A DNA stretch of 45,117 nucleotides from Spirochaetota bacterium (GTDB lineage: Bacteria; Spirochaetota; Spirochaetia; Treponematales; UBA12059), in assembly GCA_003247225.1 (NCBI GenBank), contig QKAK01000136.1, positions 1 through 45,117 on the forward strand. Reading direction: 5' to 3'. The position numbers and the translations under genes are program-made. Of the stretch, positions 15,300 to 23,962 are shown piece by piece. Position 1 is the stretch's first letter; every line of letters starts with the position of its first letter. The notes below the pieces were generated by a model. The model ran no database searches. It was not told the origin of the DNA and was given only the letters and a program-made list of their open reading frames with translations.

Positions 15300-17231
15300 A
15301 TGCCCGGCGATGATACGCGCATTCCATTGCTCGCGCCTTTCACGCGCTCGAAAGGCGCCCGACTCAAGCGCGTCATCATACTGCCGTTCTTCTTGGTCAC
15401 GGCGCTCGGCTTCGCCCTATCGTGGATCATGTACGTCAAGGGATCGCGGGCCGCCGTCAGCGACGCCATCAGGGCGATCGCGGTCGAGTCGAGCAAGCGG
15501 GTCTCGGACCAGGTATACGCCAGGCTCGACCACGCCGTCCACGTCGCCGCCGCCAACGCGTCCTTCCTCGGCGCCTATCCCAGGATCGACGACGAGACGA
15601 CCTCGATACGGCGCGCCTTCGTCGAGCAGCTGCGCCATCAGCCGGTGATAGCCATAGCGGCCGTAGGCACGGAGGACGGCGACTACCTCGAGGCGCAGCG
15701 CCTCGGGCCCGACTCGTACCGCGTAGGCGCCGCGGGGGCCGGCACCGGCGGCTCGCTCGTCTTCAGGCCGGTGCTCGCCGACGGCGGGTTCGGCGAGCGC
15801 TACGTCGACGCGCCGGGCTACGACCCCCGCGAGCGCCCCTGGTACCGCGCGGCGATCGAGGCGGACGGTATAGCCTGGAGCCGCCCCTACTCGCTCTTCT
15901 CGACCGCAGAGCCGGTCGTCGCCGTGTCGATGCCCGTCCGCCGCGACGGCCGCGTATTCGGCGTCGCCGTCGCGACCGTCGAGCTCGGCACGCTCTCGGC
16001 CTTCCTGGCGACCGTCGAGGAGGCCCGGGGCGGCGTCGCGTTCGTCGAGGACGAGGACGGGCGGCTGATAGCCTCGTCCAGGTCGACGATACTCGACGAG
16101 ACCGGCGGGCGCGCCGTCGCCGCCGAGCACGTCGACGCGCTCGTGTCGGCGGCGTCGCGCGCCGACGGCGCGGACAGAGCCGCCGGCGCGATACGCGACG
16201 ACGACGACTCGCCGGCGCCGTTCTCCTTCACGCTCCGCGGCGAACTCTACCTCGGCGTCTCCACCCCGGTGCGGCTCGGCGCTGACCAGAGCTGGCGCGC
16301 AGTGCTCGCGGTGCCCCAGAGCGCCTATACCGAGAAGCTGCGCCGGACCGACGCCAAGGCCTTCATCATACTGCTCGCCTTCCTGGCCACGTCCTTCGCC
16401 GTCGGCTGGCTCGTCGTAGACTACGTCACGCGCCCGATCCGGACGATCGCCGACGCCGTCGACGCCCTCGAGCCGGGCGCGCGGCTGCCCGAGGAGATCG
16501 TCGGCTTCTTCGACCGCAGGAACGAGCTCGGCAGGCTAGCCCGGTCGTTCGCCGCGCTCAAGCTCCGGCTCGACGACAGCTTCGGCGAGCTCGAGGAGAA
16601 CCTCGCCGAGAAGGACGTGCTGCTGCGAGAGATCCACCATCGCGTCAAGAACAACCTCCAGGTCGTCTCGAGCATCCTGTCCATCGAGTCCGGCTCGGTC
16701 GACGACGATCGGGCCAGGCTCGCCTTCGATAAGTGCCAGAACCGCATCCAGGCTATGGCGCTCGTGCACGAGGAAGTCTACCGGACCGGCTCCTTCGTCG
16801 AGCTGGATATGGCCGAGTACCTCTCCAGGATCTGCGAGTCCCTGCGCTGGGGTTCCGGCACGAAGCTGACGCACGCGTGCGAGACCGCCCTCGTCGTCCG
16901 GGCCGACGATAAGGACCGCCTCCCGCTCGACAAGGCGATCCCCTGCGGCCTCATCGTCAACGAGCTGGTAGCCGACGCGCTCGAACGAGCCGCCCCGGAC
17001 CGCCCCGTCGAGACCGTGACCGTCGATTTCCGCCGCTCCGGCCCGTCGTGGCGCCTATCGGTCTCGGACGACGGCTCCGCCCGCGACGGCGCCGCTTCCG
17101 CCGTCGCCGACGACGCCGCCAGCCTCGACCTCGTGCTGGCCGACGGCCTCGTCGCCCAGCTCGGCGGCGCCGTCAGCCGCGAGGCCGCCCCGGGCGGCGG
17201 CACCGTCGTCATCGTCGACTTCCCGGCCTAG
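15300..17231 (+). CDS. Cache-HAMP-HisKA_2 sensor histidine kinase with degenerate ATP site
   Basis: Membrane sensor of 643 residues. The first membrane helix is near 24-46 (ILPFFLVTALGFALSWIMYV). A periplasmic double-Cache-like domain follows (about 50-345), with a typical DPRERPWYRAA segment. The second helix is near 354-378, then HAMP. The HisKA_2 dimerisation domain carries the phospho-acceptor in EIHHRVKNNLQ (H446/H447). The ATPase domain is unusual: the N-box reads NELVADALERA with Asp at 559 in place of the magnesium-binding Asn, the G1 box is DDGSARDG, and the G2 glycines are lost (SLDLVLADGL). It may be a weak kinase or pseudokinase. No response regulator is adjacent. Confidence 0.88.
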   Translation: MPGDDTRIPLLAPFTRSKGARLKRVIILPFFLVTALGFALSWIMYVKGSRAAVSDAIRAIAVESSKRVSDQVYARLDHAVHVAAANASFLGAYPRIDDETTSIRRAFVEQLRHQPVIAIAAVGTEDGDYLEAQRLGPDSYRVGAAGAGTGGSLVFRPVLADGGFGERYVDAPGYDPRERPWYRAAIEADGIAWSRPYSLFSTAEPVVAVSMPVRRDGRVFGVAVATVELGTLSAFLATVEEARGGVAFVEDEDGRLIASSRSTILDETGGRAVAAEHVDALVSAASRADGADRAAGAIRDDDDSPAPFSFTLRGELYLGVSTPVRLGADQSWRAVLAVPQSAYTEKLRRTDAKAFIILLAFLATSFAVGWLVVDYVTRPIRTIADAVDALEPGARLPEEIVGFFDRRNELGRLARSFAALKLRLDDSFGELEENLAEKDVLLREIHHRVKNNLQVVSSILSIESGSVDDDRARLAFDKCQNRIQAMALVHEEVYRTGSFVELDMAEYLSRICESLRWGSGTKLTHACETALVVRADDKDRLPLDKAIPCGLIVNELVADALERAAPDRPVETVTVDFRRSGPSWRLSVSDDGSARDGAASAVADDAASLDLVLADGLVAQLGGAVSREAAPGGGTVVIVDFPA

Positions 17232-17286
17232 TCCCGTCGGGAAAGGTTACAGAATCCTGGCATTTGTCGCGTTTTTTAGTTAAAAT

Positions 17287-17315
17287 TTTACATCCTCATT
17301 ACAGTGAGCTATACT
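17287..17315 (+). promoter_or_regulatory. Promoter of the outer-membrane protein cluster
   Basis: TTTACA (17287-17292), 17 bases, TATACT (17310-17315). It sits in a short AT-rich patch and predicts a start near 17322 and a leader of about 67 bases. Confidence 0.65.
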
Positions 17316-17322
17316 CCCAGTG

Positions 17323-17351
17323 GCGCCGTCGGCGCGGGAGCCCTAGGCTCC
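17323..17351 (+). promoter_or_regulatory. Two stem-loops at the 5' end of the OMP mRNA
   Basis: GCGCC-gtc-GGCGC (17323-17335) and GGAGCC-cta-GGCTCC (17337-17351) stand side by side right after the predicted transcription start and well ahead of the Shine-Dalgarno. They may protect the mRNA, as the 5' hairpins of ompA do; that role is inferred. Confidence 0.5.
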
Positions 17352-17388
17352 GCTTATGCATTGCGAACTTATAAAGGAAAGGACTCTT

Positions 17389-19392
17389 ATGAAACGCACA
17401 CTCGTAGCGCTGCTGCTCGTGGCCGCCCTCGCGGCGCCCGCGTTCGGGCAGAACATCGGATCTACCTGGTACGATCCGCAGTCGGCGACGACCTTTATCC
17501 CCTCGAGCTTCCCCAACTTCTACTCCAATGGCATCTTCGCGGACGAGATCGACTACATCTTCCGCTCGCCTATCAACCTGGGCGACTACGAAGGCTATAG
17601 CGTCTATACCGCTTACGGTAACTACGGCCTGCTTCCCGGAGACACCGCGATCGTCAATCCGTTCACGACGGCCGCGATATCGACCGGAGCGGGCACGATC
17701 GGCTCCTACCAGGTAGCCGCCGCCTTCCCGGTGCTCGGCTTCCGCGCCGGCGCCATGCTCGGCCACCGCTACACCCTCGGCGGGAACATCACCGGCGGCC
17801 TCTATGCGGACGAGGGCGGCTCGACGATAGTCACCGACGCCAACACCCTCGGCACCGCCGACTACACGGAGACCACGGCCTACGCCTCAACAGCCAAGAC
17901 CACCACGAGCGCCACCACGGCCCTCGCCGGCGTATCGCTCGGGGATATAGGCGCGTCCTTCCTGATCTCGAGCAGCGGCACCTCGCGAGTCATCGGCGGC
18001 TCCAAGAGCTACGCCTGGACCATAGGCACCGACGCGGCCTACCTGCTTACCCTTCCCGGTAGCGACCAGGTAACCGCCGAGAGCGCCTACGTCGGATACG
18101 GCGAGGACGGCAAGGCCAAGGCCTTCAATAGCACCTCCGACCTGTACGCGCAGGCCGTCGGCCAGTACAAGCTCGGCGACCTGCCCCTGATCGCCAGCAT
18201 AGGCTTCGCGAGCAGTAAGAACGCCCTCGGGCTCACGCAGGTCAAGGCCGACTACAGCCTGACCACCGCGTACGCCTCGACCGCCGGCGCGGCCGCCATA
18301 GCCACCGACGTCACGACCCAGACCATGTCCTACGGCGCCAACCTGGCCGGAGCCTGGTCGATGAGCGCGCTCGCTCCGGCTTGGGCCGCGGAGCCCGCTC
18401 CCTATATCGACGCCGCCAACTCCAAGGACTCAGGTTTCGACCTTTTCATGTCCGCCGGCGCCGAGCCCGTCTTCGCAATCAACGACGTTCTCACGTTCAA
18501 CACCAAGGCCCTGCTCTCCATCATGAACGAGAGCGCGACCGACGCCACCGCCCTGCTCGCCGCCTCGAGCGCCAACGTCGCTTCCACCGCGACCACCAAC
18601 GACACCTGGACCTACGGCTATAGCGCTACCGACTCCACGAAGGACGGTATATTCACGCTCGGCTTCGAACTAGGCGGCATGGCCGAATTCTCCGATCCGA
18701 GCGGCTTCATCACCCTCGGCGCGGGCGTGTTCCTGCAGCCCGGCTTCGGCTTCGGCTCGACCACCTACGCGAACGAGGTCGAGACGATCACCCGCACGTA
18801 CGTAGACTCGGTCAACACCAATCCCGCGACGTTGCTCGTAGCCCAGGCGCAGGCCACGCTCGACGACGTAGCGCAGCTCATCGCCATCGGCGGCTACGAG
18901 GGCAGTTCGACCAGCACGACCACGACTATCTACTCCGGCAATGGTATAGAGAACACCGTGGCGCTCGACATACGCCTCCCGACGGCCGTCAGGCTGTCGT
19001 TCAAGGAAGGTAAGTTCGCCGCGATCTTCGGTTACACGATGGTGCATTCGTCCAAGGTCACGACGACCGCCACGCCCGACAGCGCCACGACCCAGGTCGT
19101 CACGCTCTCGAACGGCACTACCACCGTCTTCGACAGCACCAACGCGACCCACTACCCCGCTGGAGCGGACAAGTCCGCGACCACGACGACCGCCGGCACC
19201 AAGGACGTCACCACCTCTTCCGTCTGGAACGGCCAGATGGGCTGGTGCTTCCGCTGGGTACCGACCGAGGCCCTGACCATCGACCTTACCGGATCGACCA
19301 TCATGACGGCCCTCGACGGCATCGGCCTGAGCGACTTCATGCTCGACGACATCCTCTCTAGCCTGGGCATCAGCGCCACCTTCAGGTTCTAA
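17389..19392 (+). CDS. Putative outer-membrane beta-barrel protein
   Basis: Protein of 667 residues, not assigned to a named family. MKRTLVALLLVAALAAPAFGQ is a signal peptide. The mature protein is rich in Ala, Thr, Ser, Gly and Tyr, with many short amphipathic strands, and ends in ATFRF with a C-terminal Phe, as expected for a barrel inserted by the BAM machinery. Thr/Ser/Ala-rich runs (for example near residues 170-190 and 560-600) may be surface loops. The ATG at 17389 is preceded by AAAGGAAAGG; an upstream in-frame ATG (17356) would spoil the signal peptide. It is the first gene of an envelope cluster with the two lipoproteins downstream. Confidence 0.75.
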   Translation: MKRTLVALLLVAALAAPAFGQNIGSTWYDPQSATTFIPSSFPNFYSNGIFADEIDYIFRSPINLGDYEGYSVYTAYGNYGLLPGDTAIVNPFTTAAISTGAGTIGSYQVAAAFPVLGFRAGAMLGHRYTLGGNITGGLYADEGGSTIVTDANTLGTADYTETTAYASTAKTTTSATTALAGVSLGDIGASFLISSSGTSRVIGGSKSYAWTIGTDAAYLLTLPGSDQVTAESAYVGYGEDGKAKAFNSTSDLYAQAVGQYKLGDLPLIASIGFASSKNALGLTQVKADYSLTTAYASTAGAAAIATDVTTQTMSYGANLAGAWSMSALAPAWAAEPAPYIDAANSKDSGFDLFMSAGAEPVFAINDVLTFNTKALLSIMNESATDATALLAASSANVASTATTNDTWTYGYSATDSTKDGIFTLGFELGGMAEFSDPSGFITLGAGVFLQPGFGFGSTTYANEVETITRTYVDSVNTNPATLLVAQAQATLDDVAQLIAIGGYEGSSTSTTTTIYSGNGIENTVALDIRLPTAVRLSFKEGKFAAIFGYTMVHSSKVTTTATPDSATTQVVTLSNGTTTVFDSTNATHYPAGADKSATTTTAGTKDVTTSSVWNGQMGWCFRWVPTEALTIDLTGSTIMTALDGIGLSDFMLDDILSSLGISATFRF

Positions 19393-19419
19393 GGAGACGC
19401 GATAGACTAAGTTACTTTC

Positions 19420-19451
19420 GGCCGGCGGCGTATCGCGTCGCCGGCCTTGTC
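19420..19451 (+). terminator. Intercistronic hairpin with short T tract
   Basis: GGCCGGCG (19420-19427) pairs with CGCCGGCC (19439-19446), with extra pairing inside, followed by TTGTCTTT. It resembles a partial intrinsic terminator between the OMP and lipoprotein genes. Read-through would give less downstream mRNA, fitting an abundant barrel protein. Confidence 0.5.
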
Positions 19452-19482
19452 TTTACGGGCTATCCCGATTGGAGACGAACAT

Positions 19483-21198
19483 ATGAAACGAATAGCAGGC
19501 ATCCTAGCCGTGGCGCTCGCGTTGCTGGCGCTCACGGCCTGCCCGACCCCGTCGGGCTTCGAGTTGCCCACGACCTCGGACCAGACGGCCCCGGGCCAAC
19601 CGAACAGCAACTACACGGTGCGCGTAATGGACTCGATAGGCGGTTCGGCCCTGGCCGGCGCGACCGTATCGGTCACCGAGAGCGGCGCCCGCGTCGCCTC
19701 GGGCAAGAGCAAGTCCGACGGCACCTTCAGCTTCTACTTCGACCCGGCCAAGACCTACACCATCACGGCCAGCAAGGACGACTACGCGTCGTCCCGCGCC
19801 CAGGGCATCACCGACGCCACGAAGGACGGACTGGCCCTCTACTGCCATAAGCTCGGCATGGTCAGTTTCGGAGCCGCCGCGCCGACGATCGATTCGGTAG
19901 AGTACTCCACCGATGGCGGCACAACGTACGCGCCGTTGACCGCGGGCTTCAACGCGAACCAGGCGGCCCTGATTCTACGGGTCACCGCCAGCTCGACGTC
20001 TGCCATCGAGCCTACAGCGTGGTCGGGCTTCGGCATGGCCGCATGCGTCGACCGCATGCCCACGTCGTATACGGACAACTACGAGACGATAGCGGCTCCG
20101 AATGATTACACGACGCCTGCCGGTAGCACCACCACGACTGCCAGGTGGATCATGAGCGGAGCGGAATGGCCCGCCGGAGACCACGTCCTGTACATCGTCG
20201 CCTACGACGTCGCGAACAACCGCGTCGAGACCAGGTACGCGATCACGAGCGACTTCGTCGGAACCGGCGCGGATATAAGCTCGGAGGCCCCGAGCGCTTT
20301 CAAGGTACGTACCGACGTGACCCCGCTATCGCGCAACACCTTCTCGACGGATCCGATGGCCGCGGGCATCTACGACGGCGAGGCTATCTCGTACCGCGCC
20401 TATATCACGTTCTCGATGCTGGATTCGGCTCAGGATCCGGTTCCTATCCACGGATATCGCGTACTCAGGTCTACTGACGGCTTAACGTACCGCGTGACCG
20501 GTACGATCCAATTCGGCTATTCCAACAATGCCGGTAGCTTCACGTACTTCGATACCGACCCGGACCTCGAGATCGGCAAGGACTACTGGTATAAGATCGT
20601 CTGCTTCAACGACACCTCCAGTACAGCGGAATCGGAAGCCATCCAGACCACGTACCTGCCCCCTCACAGCGCGGCGTTGTCATACCCTGCCAACTACGCC
20701 ACGTCATCGACTGTCAGCCCGGACTTCATGTTCGTTATCTCGGATCCGTCGATAATCTCGGGCCAGCTCGCGGACACGTACCATATCCAGCTGGCGATCA
20801 AGCAAAAAGACGGGCCCGCCATGTACAGGCTCTCGCTCGCCTACGACATCGCTGGCATCTACGGGGATCCGGGTACGATTCTCATGACCAACGCGACTAC
20901 GGGCAATCCCTCAGCATACGGCAGCGAGGATCTCCTATCGTACGACGACGGCGTCTTCACGTTCCACACCGCCGCTTTCGGCGTAGCGCTCGACCCCGGA
21001 GTCACCTACGAGTGGAACGTTTTCGGCCAGGGCTACGCGACCAGCGACGGCCCGACCGCGGCGAATTTCCGCAAGTACAACAACGACGACCCGAGCGGCA
21101 CGTATAGTTTCGCCCGTTCGCTCGCGGACGAGCCGAACCACGGGTACGACACCTCGAACGGCTGGTTCACGCTTAGCGTCGCGCCGGACGCGGAGTAA
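19483..21198 (+). CDS. Large lipoprotein with carboxypeptidase-regulatory-like and FnIII-like domains
   Basis: Lipoprotein of 571 residues; the signal ends in the lipobox ALTAC. Residues about 45-120 form a CarboxypepD_reg-like beta-sandwich (GSALAGATVSV ... SDGTFSFYFDPAKTYTITAS). A central part of unclear fold follows. Around residues 290-390 there is a fibronectin-III-like domain (YRVLRSTDGLTYRVTGTI ... GKDYWYKIVCFN), then a beta-rich C-terminal third. It probably faces the cell surface or periplasm and binds a partner or polymer. The start ATG has GGAG eight bases upstream. Codon use includes more A/T-ending codons than the housekeeping genes. It precedes the subtilase by 11 bases. Confidence 0.75.
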   Translation: MKRIAGILAVALALLALTACPTPSGFELPTTSDQTAPGQPNSNYTVRVMDSIGGSALAGATVSVTESGARVASGKSKSDGTFSFYFDPAKTYTITASKDDYASSRAQGITDATKDGLALYCHKLGMVSFGAAAPTIDSVEYSTDGGTTYAPLTAGFNANQAALILRVTASSTSAIEPTAWSGFGMAACVDRMPTSYTDNYETIAAPNDYTTPAGSTTTTARWIMSGAEWPAGDHVLYIVAYDVANNRVETRYAITSDFVGTGADISSEAPSAFKVRTDVTPLSRNTFSTDPMAAGIYDGEAISYRAYITFSMLDSAQDPVPIHGYRVLRSTDGLTYRVTGTIQFGYSNNAGSFTYFDTDPDLEIGKDYWYKIVCFNDTSSTAESEAIQTTYLPPHSAALSYPANYATSSTVSPDFMFVISDPSIISGQLADTYHIQLAIKQKDGPAMYRLSLAYDIAGIYGDPGTILMTNATTGNPSAYGSEDLLSYDDGVFTFHTAAFGVALDPGVTYEWNVFGQGYATSDGPTAANFRKYNNDDPSGTYSFARSLADEPNHGYDTSNGWFTLSVAPDAE

Positions 21199-21209
21199 GG
21201 GAGGCTGCC

Positions 21210-23279
21210 ATGAAAACGAACAGACTGGTTATCCTGGGCACCCTCGCGGTCGCTTTAATAGCGGCCTCATGCTCTTCTCCGCTCGTATCGTCCGTCGGTA
21301 CTAGCGGGCAGACCGCGGCCGATCCGGGAACCACCAAGGCCGTGCCCTATACCTTCTACTCGCCCACGAGCGAGTCTGCCTTGTTGTCTGCCGATATAGC
21401 GGCCGACGGGTATCTAATACTTAGGGCGGACGAGTCGTTCGATCCCGTGTTCTTGGCGAGGAAAGGCGCAGAGATAGTCGGTACCATCCAGAAGGGCGAT
21501 ATCACCTGGTACCGCGTCAAGGCGCCCGGCAAGGTCGTCAGCCTTATCAAGACCCTCCAGAACGTTCCGGGCGTAGCCTACGCCGAGCCCGACTACCGCT
21601 ACGACTACAAGGGCGGTTTCTCGCTACCGGACGATCCCTACGTGGCCAGCGCCGAGTACTCGGTCTATATCACGAGGCTCAAGGAAGCCTGGGCGACCTA
21701 CGGCTTCGGTAGCTACACCCCGTACGTAGCTACCATCGATACCGGCCTCAATCCTGTGCACGAGGAATTCTCCGGCAGGGTCGTGCGCCTTATGTCGGCT
21801 TTCGATTCATCCGATGCTGGCGCTTCAAATAGCTATGTCGGCGATTACCAGGACCTGGTAGAAGTGCCGCTGACAGAGAACTGGGACGATGGCGCTCACG
21901 GTAGCCATGTAATGGGCACCATAGCTGCCAATGGAGACAACGGCATAGGCGTAGCAGGCGTCTGCTGGCAGTCCAATCTAATCTCCTACAAGGTGTTCTC
22001 TGAGTCGGACGGCGCCAGCGGTACGTCCTGGGCGGTCTACGGCTCGCTGTACGACCTGATCAACTGGAAGGTCGCCCAAGGCATCGACTACACGATCCCG
22101 GTCAACATGTCACTAGGCGGCGACTACGCTTCGTACTTCGCCATCGACATGATCAACTACGGCCTGGAAGAAAACGTCTTGGTTATAGCGTCCATGGGCA
22201 ACGACGGCCAGGAGGTCATGCAGTACCCCGCCGGATACGCCGGCGTCATAGCAGTCGGGGCAACCAACGGACGTGACGATCTCGTACTGTTCTCGAACAC
22301 CGGCTACCATATTTCCGTTACGGCCCCGGGCTTCGACATCATATCGGCCGGGTCTGTCGGCGGAGACACGTCGAGCAGGTACGAGTGGATGAGCGGTACC
22401 TCGATGGCGACCCCGTTCGTTACGGGCCTCGTCACCTACATGCTCACCTTCGACCCGTACCTTACGCCAGGCCAGATAAAGACCATGCTCGAGGAGTCGG
22501 CCTACGATCTAGGCGACGCCGGTTATGACCCGCGCTTCGGATACGGCAGGGTGGACGCCCTGGCGACCATCGGCAACGCCCAGTACGCCTCGTCGCAGAC
22601 ATCCGATTACTCTGACAAGGTCATAGGGGTACAGCTCCATAATGTAGCGGAGTCGTATGACAACGGCATTTTGGGGTATGAAACCGCCATACCGAATCAG
22701 ACCGTCTACCTGTTCGACGAGCGCGGCCGTTTCGTGCGCCTCACTAAGACGAACGACTACGGCTACGCCTTATTCCCGATGCTACCGCCCGGAAGCTACC
22801 GCGTTAGCACCGTCTATAACGGCTACCAGAAGCAGCGCTGGTTCTATAACTTCGGATCGAGCGATGCGTTCGATACTACGACCTTTACCTTCGACGTGGC
22901 GCTCTACAACATCCAGACGCTATACAACGACGGCGGAAATACGGGCCAGGATTCGGTGATCGACGTATACGACAGCGGCGGCAACCTCGTCGAGTCGTAC
23001 GACTCCGGGATGCTCGACTCGACGACAGCCGTACTCAAGCCGGGCGAGACGTACTACATCAAAATATCGATGTACTCGGGCTCGAGCGCGGGACACTACA
23101 GCCTATGGGTCAGCACCACGAACCGTACCGACGACGGTACCGGCCAGGCGGCCCTGACTGCGGGAGACGACGCGTTCGAGGATAACGACGACGTCGCGCA
23201 CGCCACCGAGATCGAAGTCGACCAAGAGTACGACGCGTATCTCGCCGATGACGATTGGTATAAAATTACCATTCCTTAA
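21210..23279 (+). CDS. Subtilisin-like serine protease, lipoprotein
   Basis: S8 protease of 689 residues. The signal ends in the lipobox AASC, so it is lipid-anchored. A fervidolysin-like propeptide lies at about 60-135 (YRVKAPGKVVSLIKTLQNVP). The catalytic triad is complete: D177 in ATIDTGL, H230 in AHGSHVMG, S398 in GTSMATP. After the protease come a carboxypeptidase-regulatory-like domain (about 480-545) and a first pre-peptidase C-terminal-like domain (about 560-635). A second such domain then begins and stops after DDDWYKITIP, shorter than usual. The start follows GGGAGG. A/T-ending codons are frequent here, unlike the flanking genes, which may mean transfer or relaxed codon choice. Confidence 0.9.
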   Translation: MKTNRLVILGTLAVALIAASCSSPLVSSVGTSGQTAADPGTTKAVPYTFYSPTSESALLSADIAADGYLILRADESFDPVFLARKGAEIVGTIQKGDITWYRVKAPGKVVSLIKTLQNVPGVAYAEPDYRYDYKGGFSLPDDPYVASAEYSVYITRLKEAWATYGFGSYTPYVATIDTGLNPVHEEFSGRVVRLMSAFDSSDAGASNSYVGDYQDLVEVPLTENWDDGAHGSHVMGTIAANGDNGIGVAGVCWQSNLISYKVFSESDGASGTSWAVYGSLYDLINWKVAQGIDYTIPVNMSLGGDYASYFAIDMINYGLEENVLVIASMGNDGQEVMQYPAGYAGVIAVGATNGRDDLVLFSNTGYHISVTAPGFDIISAGSVGGDTSSRYEWMSGTSMATPFVTGLVTYMLTFDPYLTPGQIKTMLEESAYDLGDAGYDPRFGYGRVDALATIGNAQYASSQTSDYSDKVIGVQLHNVAESYDNGILGYETAIPNQTVYLFDERGRFVRLTKTNDYGYALFPMLPPGSYRVSTVYNGYQKQRWFYNFGSSDAFDTTTFTFDVALYNIQTLYNDGGNTGQDSVIDVYDSGGNLVESYDSGMLDSTTAVLKPGETYYIKISMYSGSSAGHYSLWVSTTNRTDDGTGQAALTAGDDAFEDNDDVAHATEIEVDQEYDAYLADDDWYKITIP

Positions 23280-23305
23280 TAGCCCCTAGATCCCTCCTTT
23301 CCCTT

Positions 23306-23336
23306 CGCCCCCCTCCCCGGAGGGGGGCGTTCTTAT
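23306..23336 (+). terminator. Intrinsic terminator after the subtilase
   Basis: A perfect 11-base inverted repeat, CGCCCCCCTCC / GGAGGGGGGCG with a two-base centre (23306-23329), is followed by TTCTTAT. It ends the envelope cluster before the ferredoxin/AOR promoter. Confidence 0.7.
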
Positions 23337-23368
23337 GCCCGCGCGCCCCGGCCCCGGCCGAATCCCCA

Positions 23369-23397
23369 TTGCCGGCCCTCCGCCGCCGGTGTATACT
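23369..23397 (+). promoter_or_regulatory. Promoter of the ferredoxin/AOR operon
   Basis: TTGCCG (23369-23374), 17 bases, TATACT (23392-23397). The predicted start near 23404 gives a leader of nearly 90 bases. Confidence 0.65.
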
Positions 23398-23411
23398 AAT
23401 GCCAGCACATA

Positions 23412-23440
23412 CTGATATATCAGCTCGTATACAATACGAG
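23412..23440 (+). promoter_or_regulatory. Tandem dyads in the AOR leader, possible operator
   Basis: A perfect 12-base palindrome CTGATATATCAG (23412-23423) abuts a second dyad, CTCGTAT-aca-ATACGAG (23424-23440). Both lie just downstream of the predicted transcription start. They could bind a repressor or fold as consecutive hairpins in the leader. A TACACT at 23445-23450 follows but has no good -35. Confidence 0.5.
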
Positions 23441-23491
23441 GCGCTACACTGTACAAGGCACGATAAGCGACTAAAAAGGAGGTCAACTACC

Positions 23492-23962
23492 GTGATCAAA
23501 TACCTCAAGATGGACGCGTCCAAGTGCGTCGGCTGCATGAGCTGCGTCTCGGCGTGCTCGCGGGCCTACGCCAAGGAAGACAACCCGGCCAAGGCCAGGA
23601 TACAGGCGCTCGGGCTCGGCTCGGGCCGCTTCCAGCTGATCGCCTGCGACCAGGAATGCCGCAAGTGCGTGGCCGAGTGCCCCGTGCAGGCGATCGGCGT
23701 GAACAAGCAGGGCGTCGTTATGATAGACAAGAGTCTGTGCGTCGGCTGCCTGGCCTGCGTGGCGGTCTGCCCTATCGGGGCGATGCGCTACTACCCGGCC
23801 GAGCCGACGCCGTTCAAGTGCGTGGCCTGCGGCGTCTGCGCCAAGGCCTGCCCGGCCGGCGCCCTCGAGATAGCCGAGAAAGAGGACAGCCCCGCGTCGC
23901 GCTTCCCGTTCGACGCCATCGCCGCCGTGCGCGGCGAAGAAAACCGTGGAGGCCAGGCATGA
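23492..23962 (+). CDS. Four-cluster ferredoxin subunit of aldehyde oxidoreductase
   Basis: Cytoplasmic iron-sulfur protein of 156 residues with 16 cysteines in four groups of four: CVGCMSCVSAC, CDQECRKCVAEC, CVGCLACVAVC and CVACGVCAKAC. This predicts four [4Fe-4S] clusters. Such proteins (AorA of Aromatoleum, YdhY of E. coli) carry electrons for a neighbouring AOR-family enzyme. The start is GTG 23492, nine bases after AAGGAGG; the frame is open upstream through the promoter but without support. Its stop overlaps the next start as ATGA. Confidence 0.9.
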   Translation: MIKYLKMDASKCVGCMSCVSACSRAYAKEDNPAKARIQALGLGSGRFQLIACDQECRKCVAECPVQAIGVNKQGVVMIDKSLCVGCLACVAVCPIGAMRYYPAEPTPFKCVACGVCAKACPAGALEIAEKEDSPASRFPFDAIAAVRGEENRGGQA

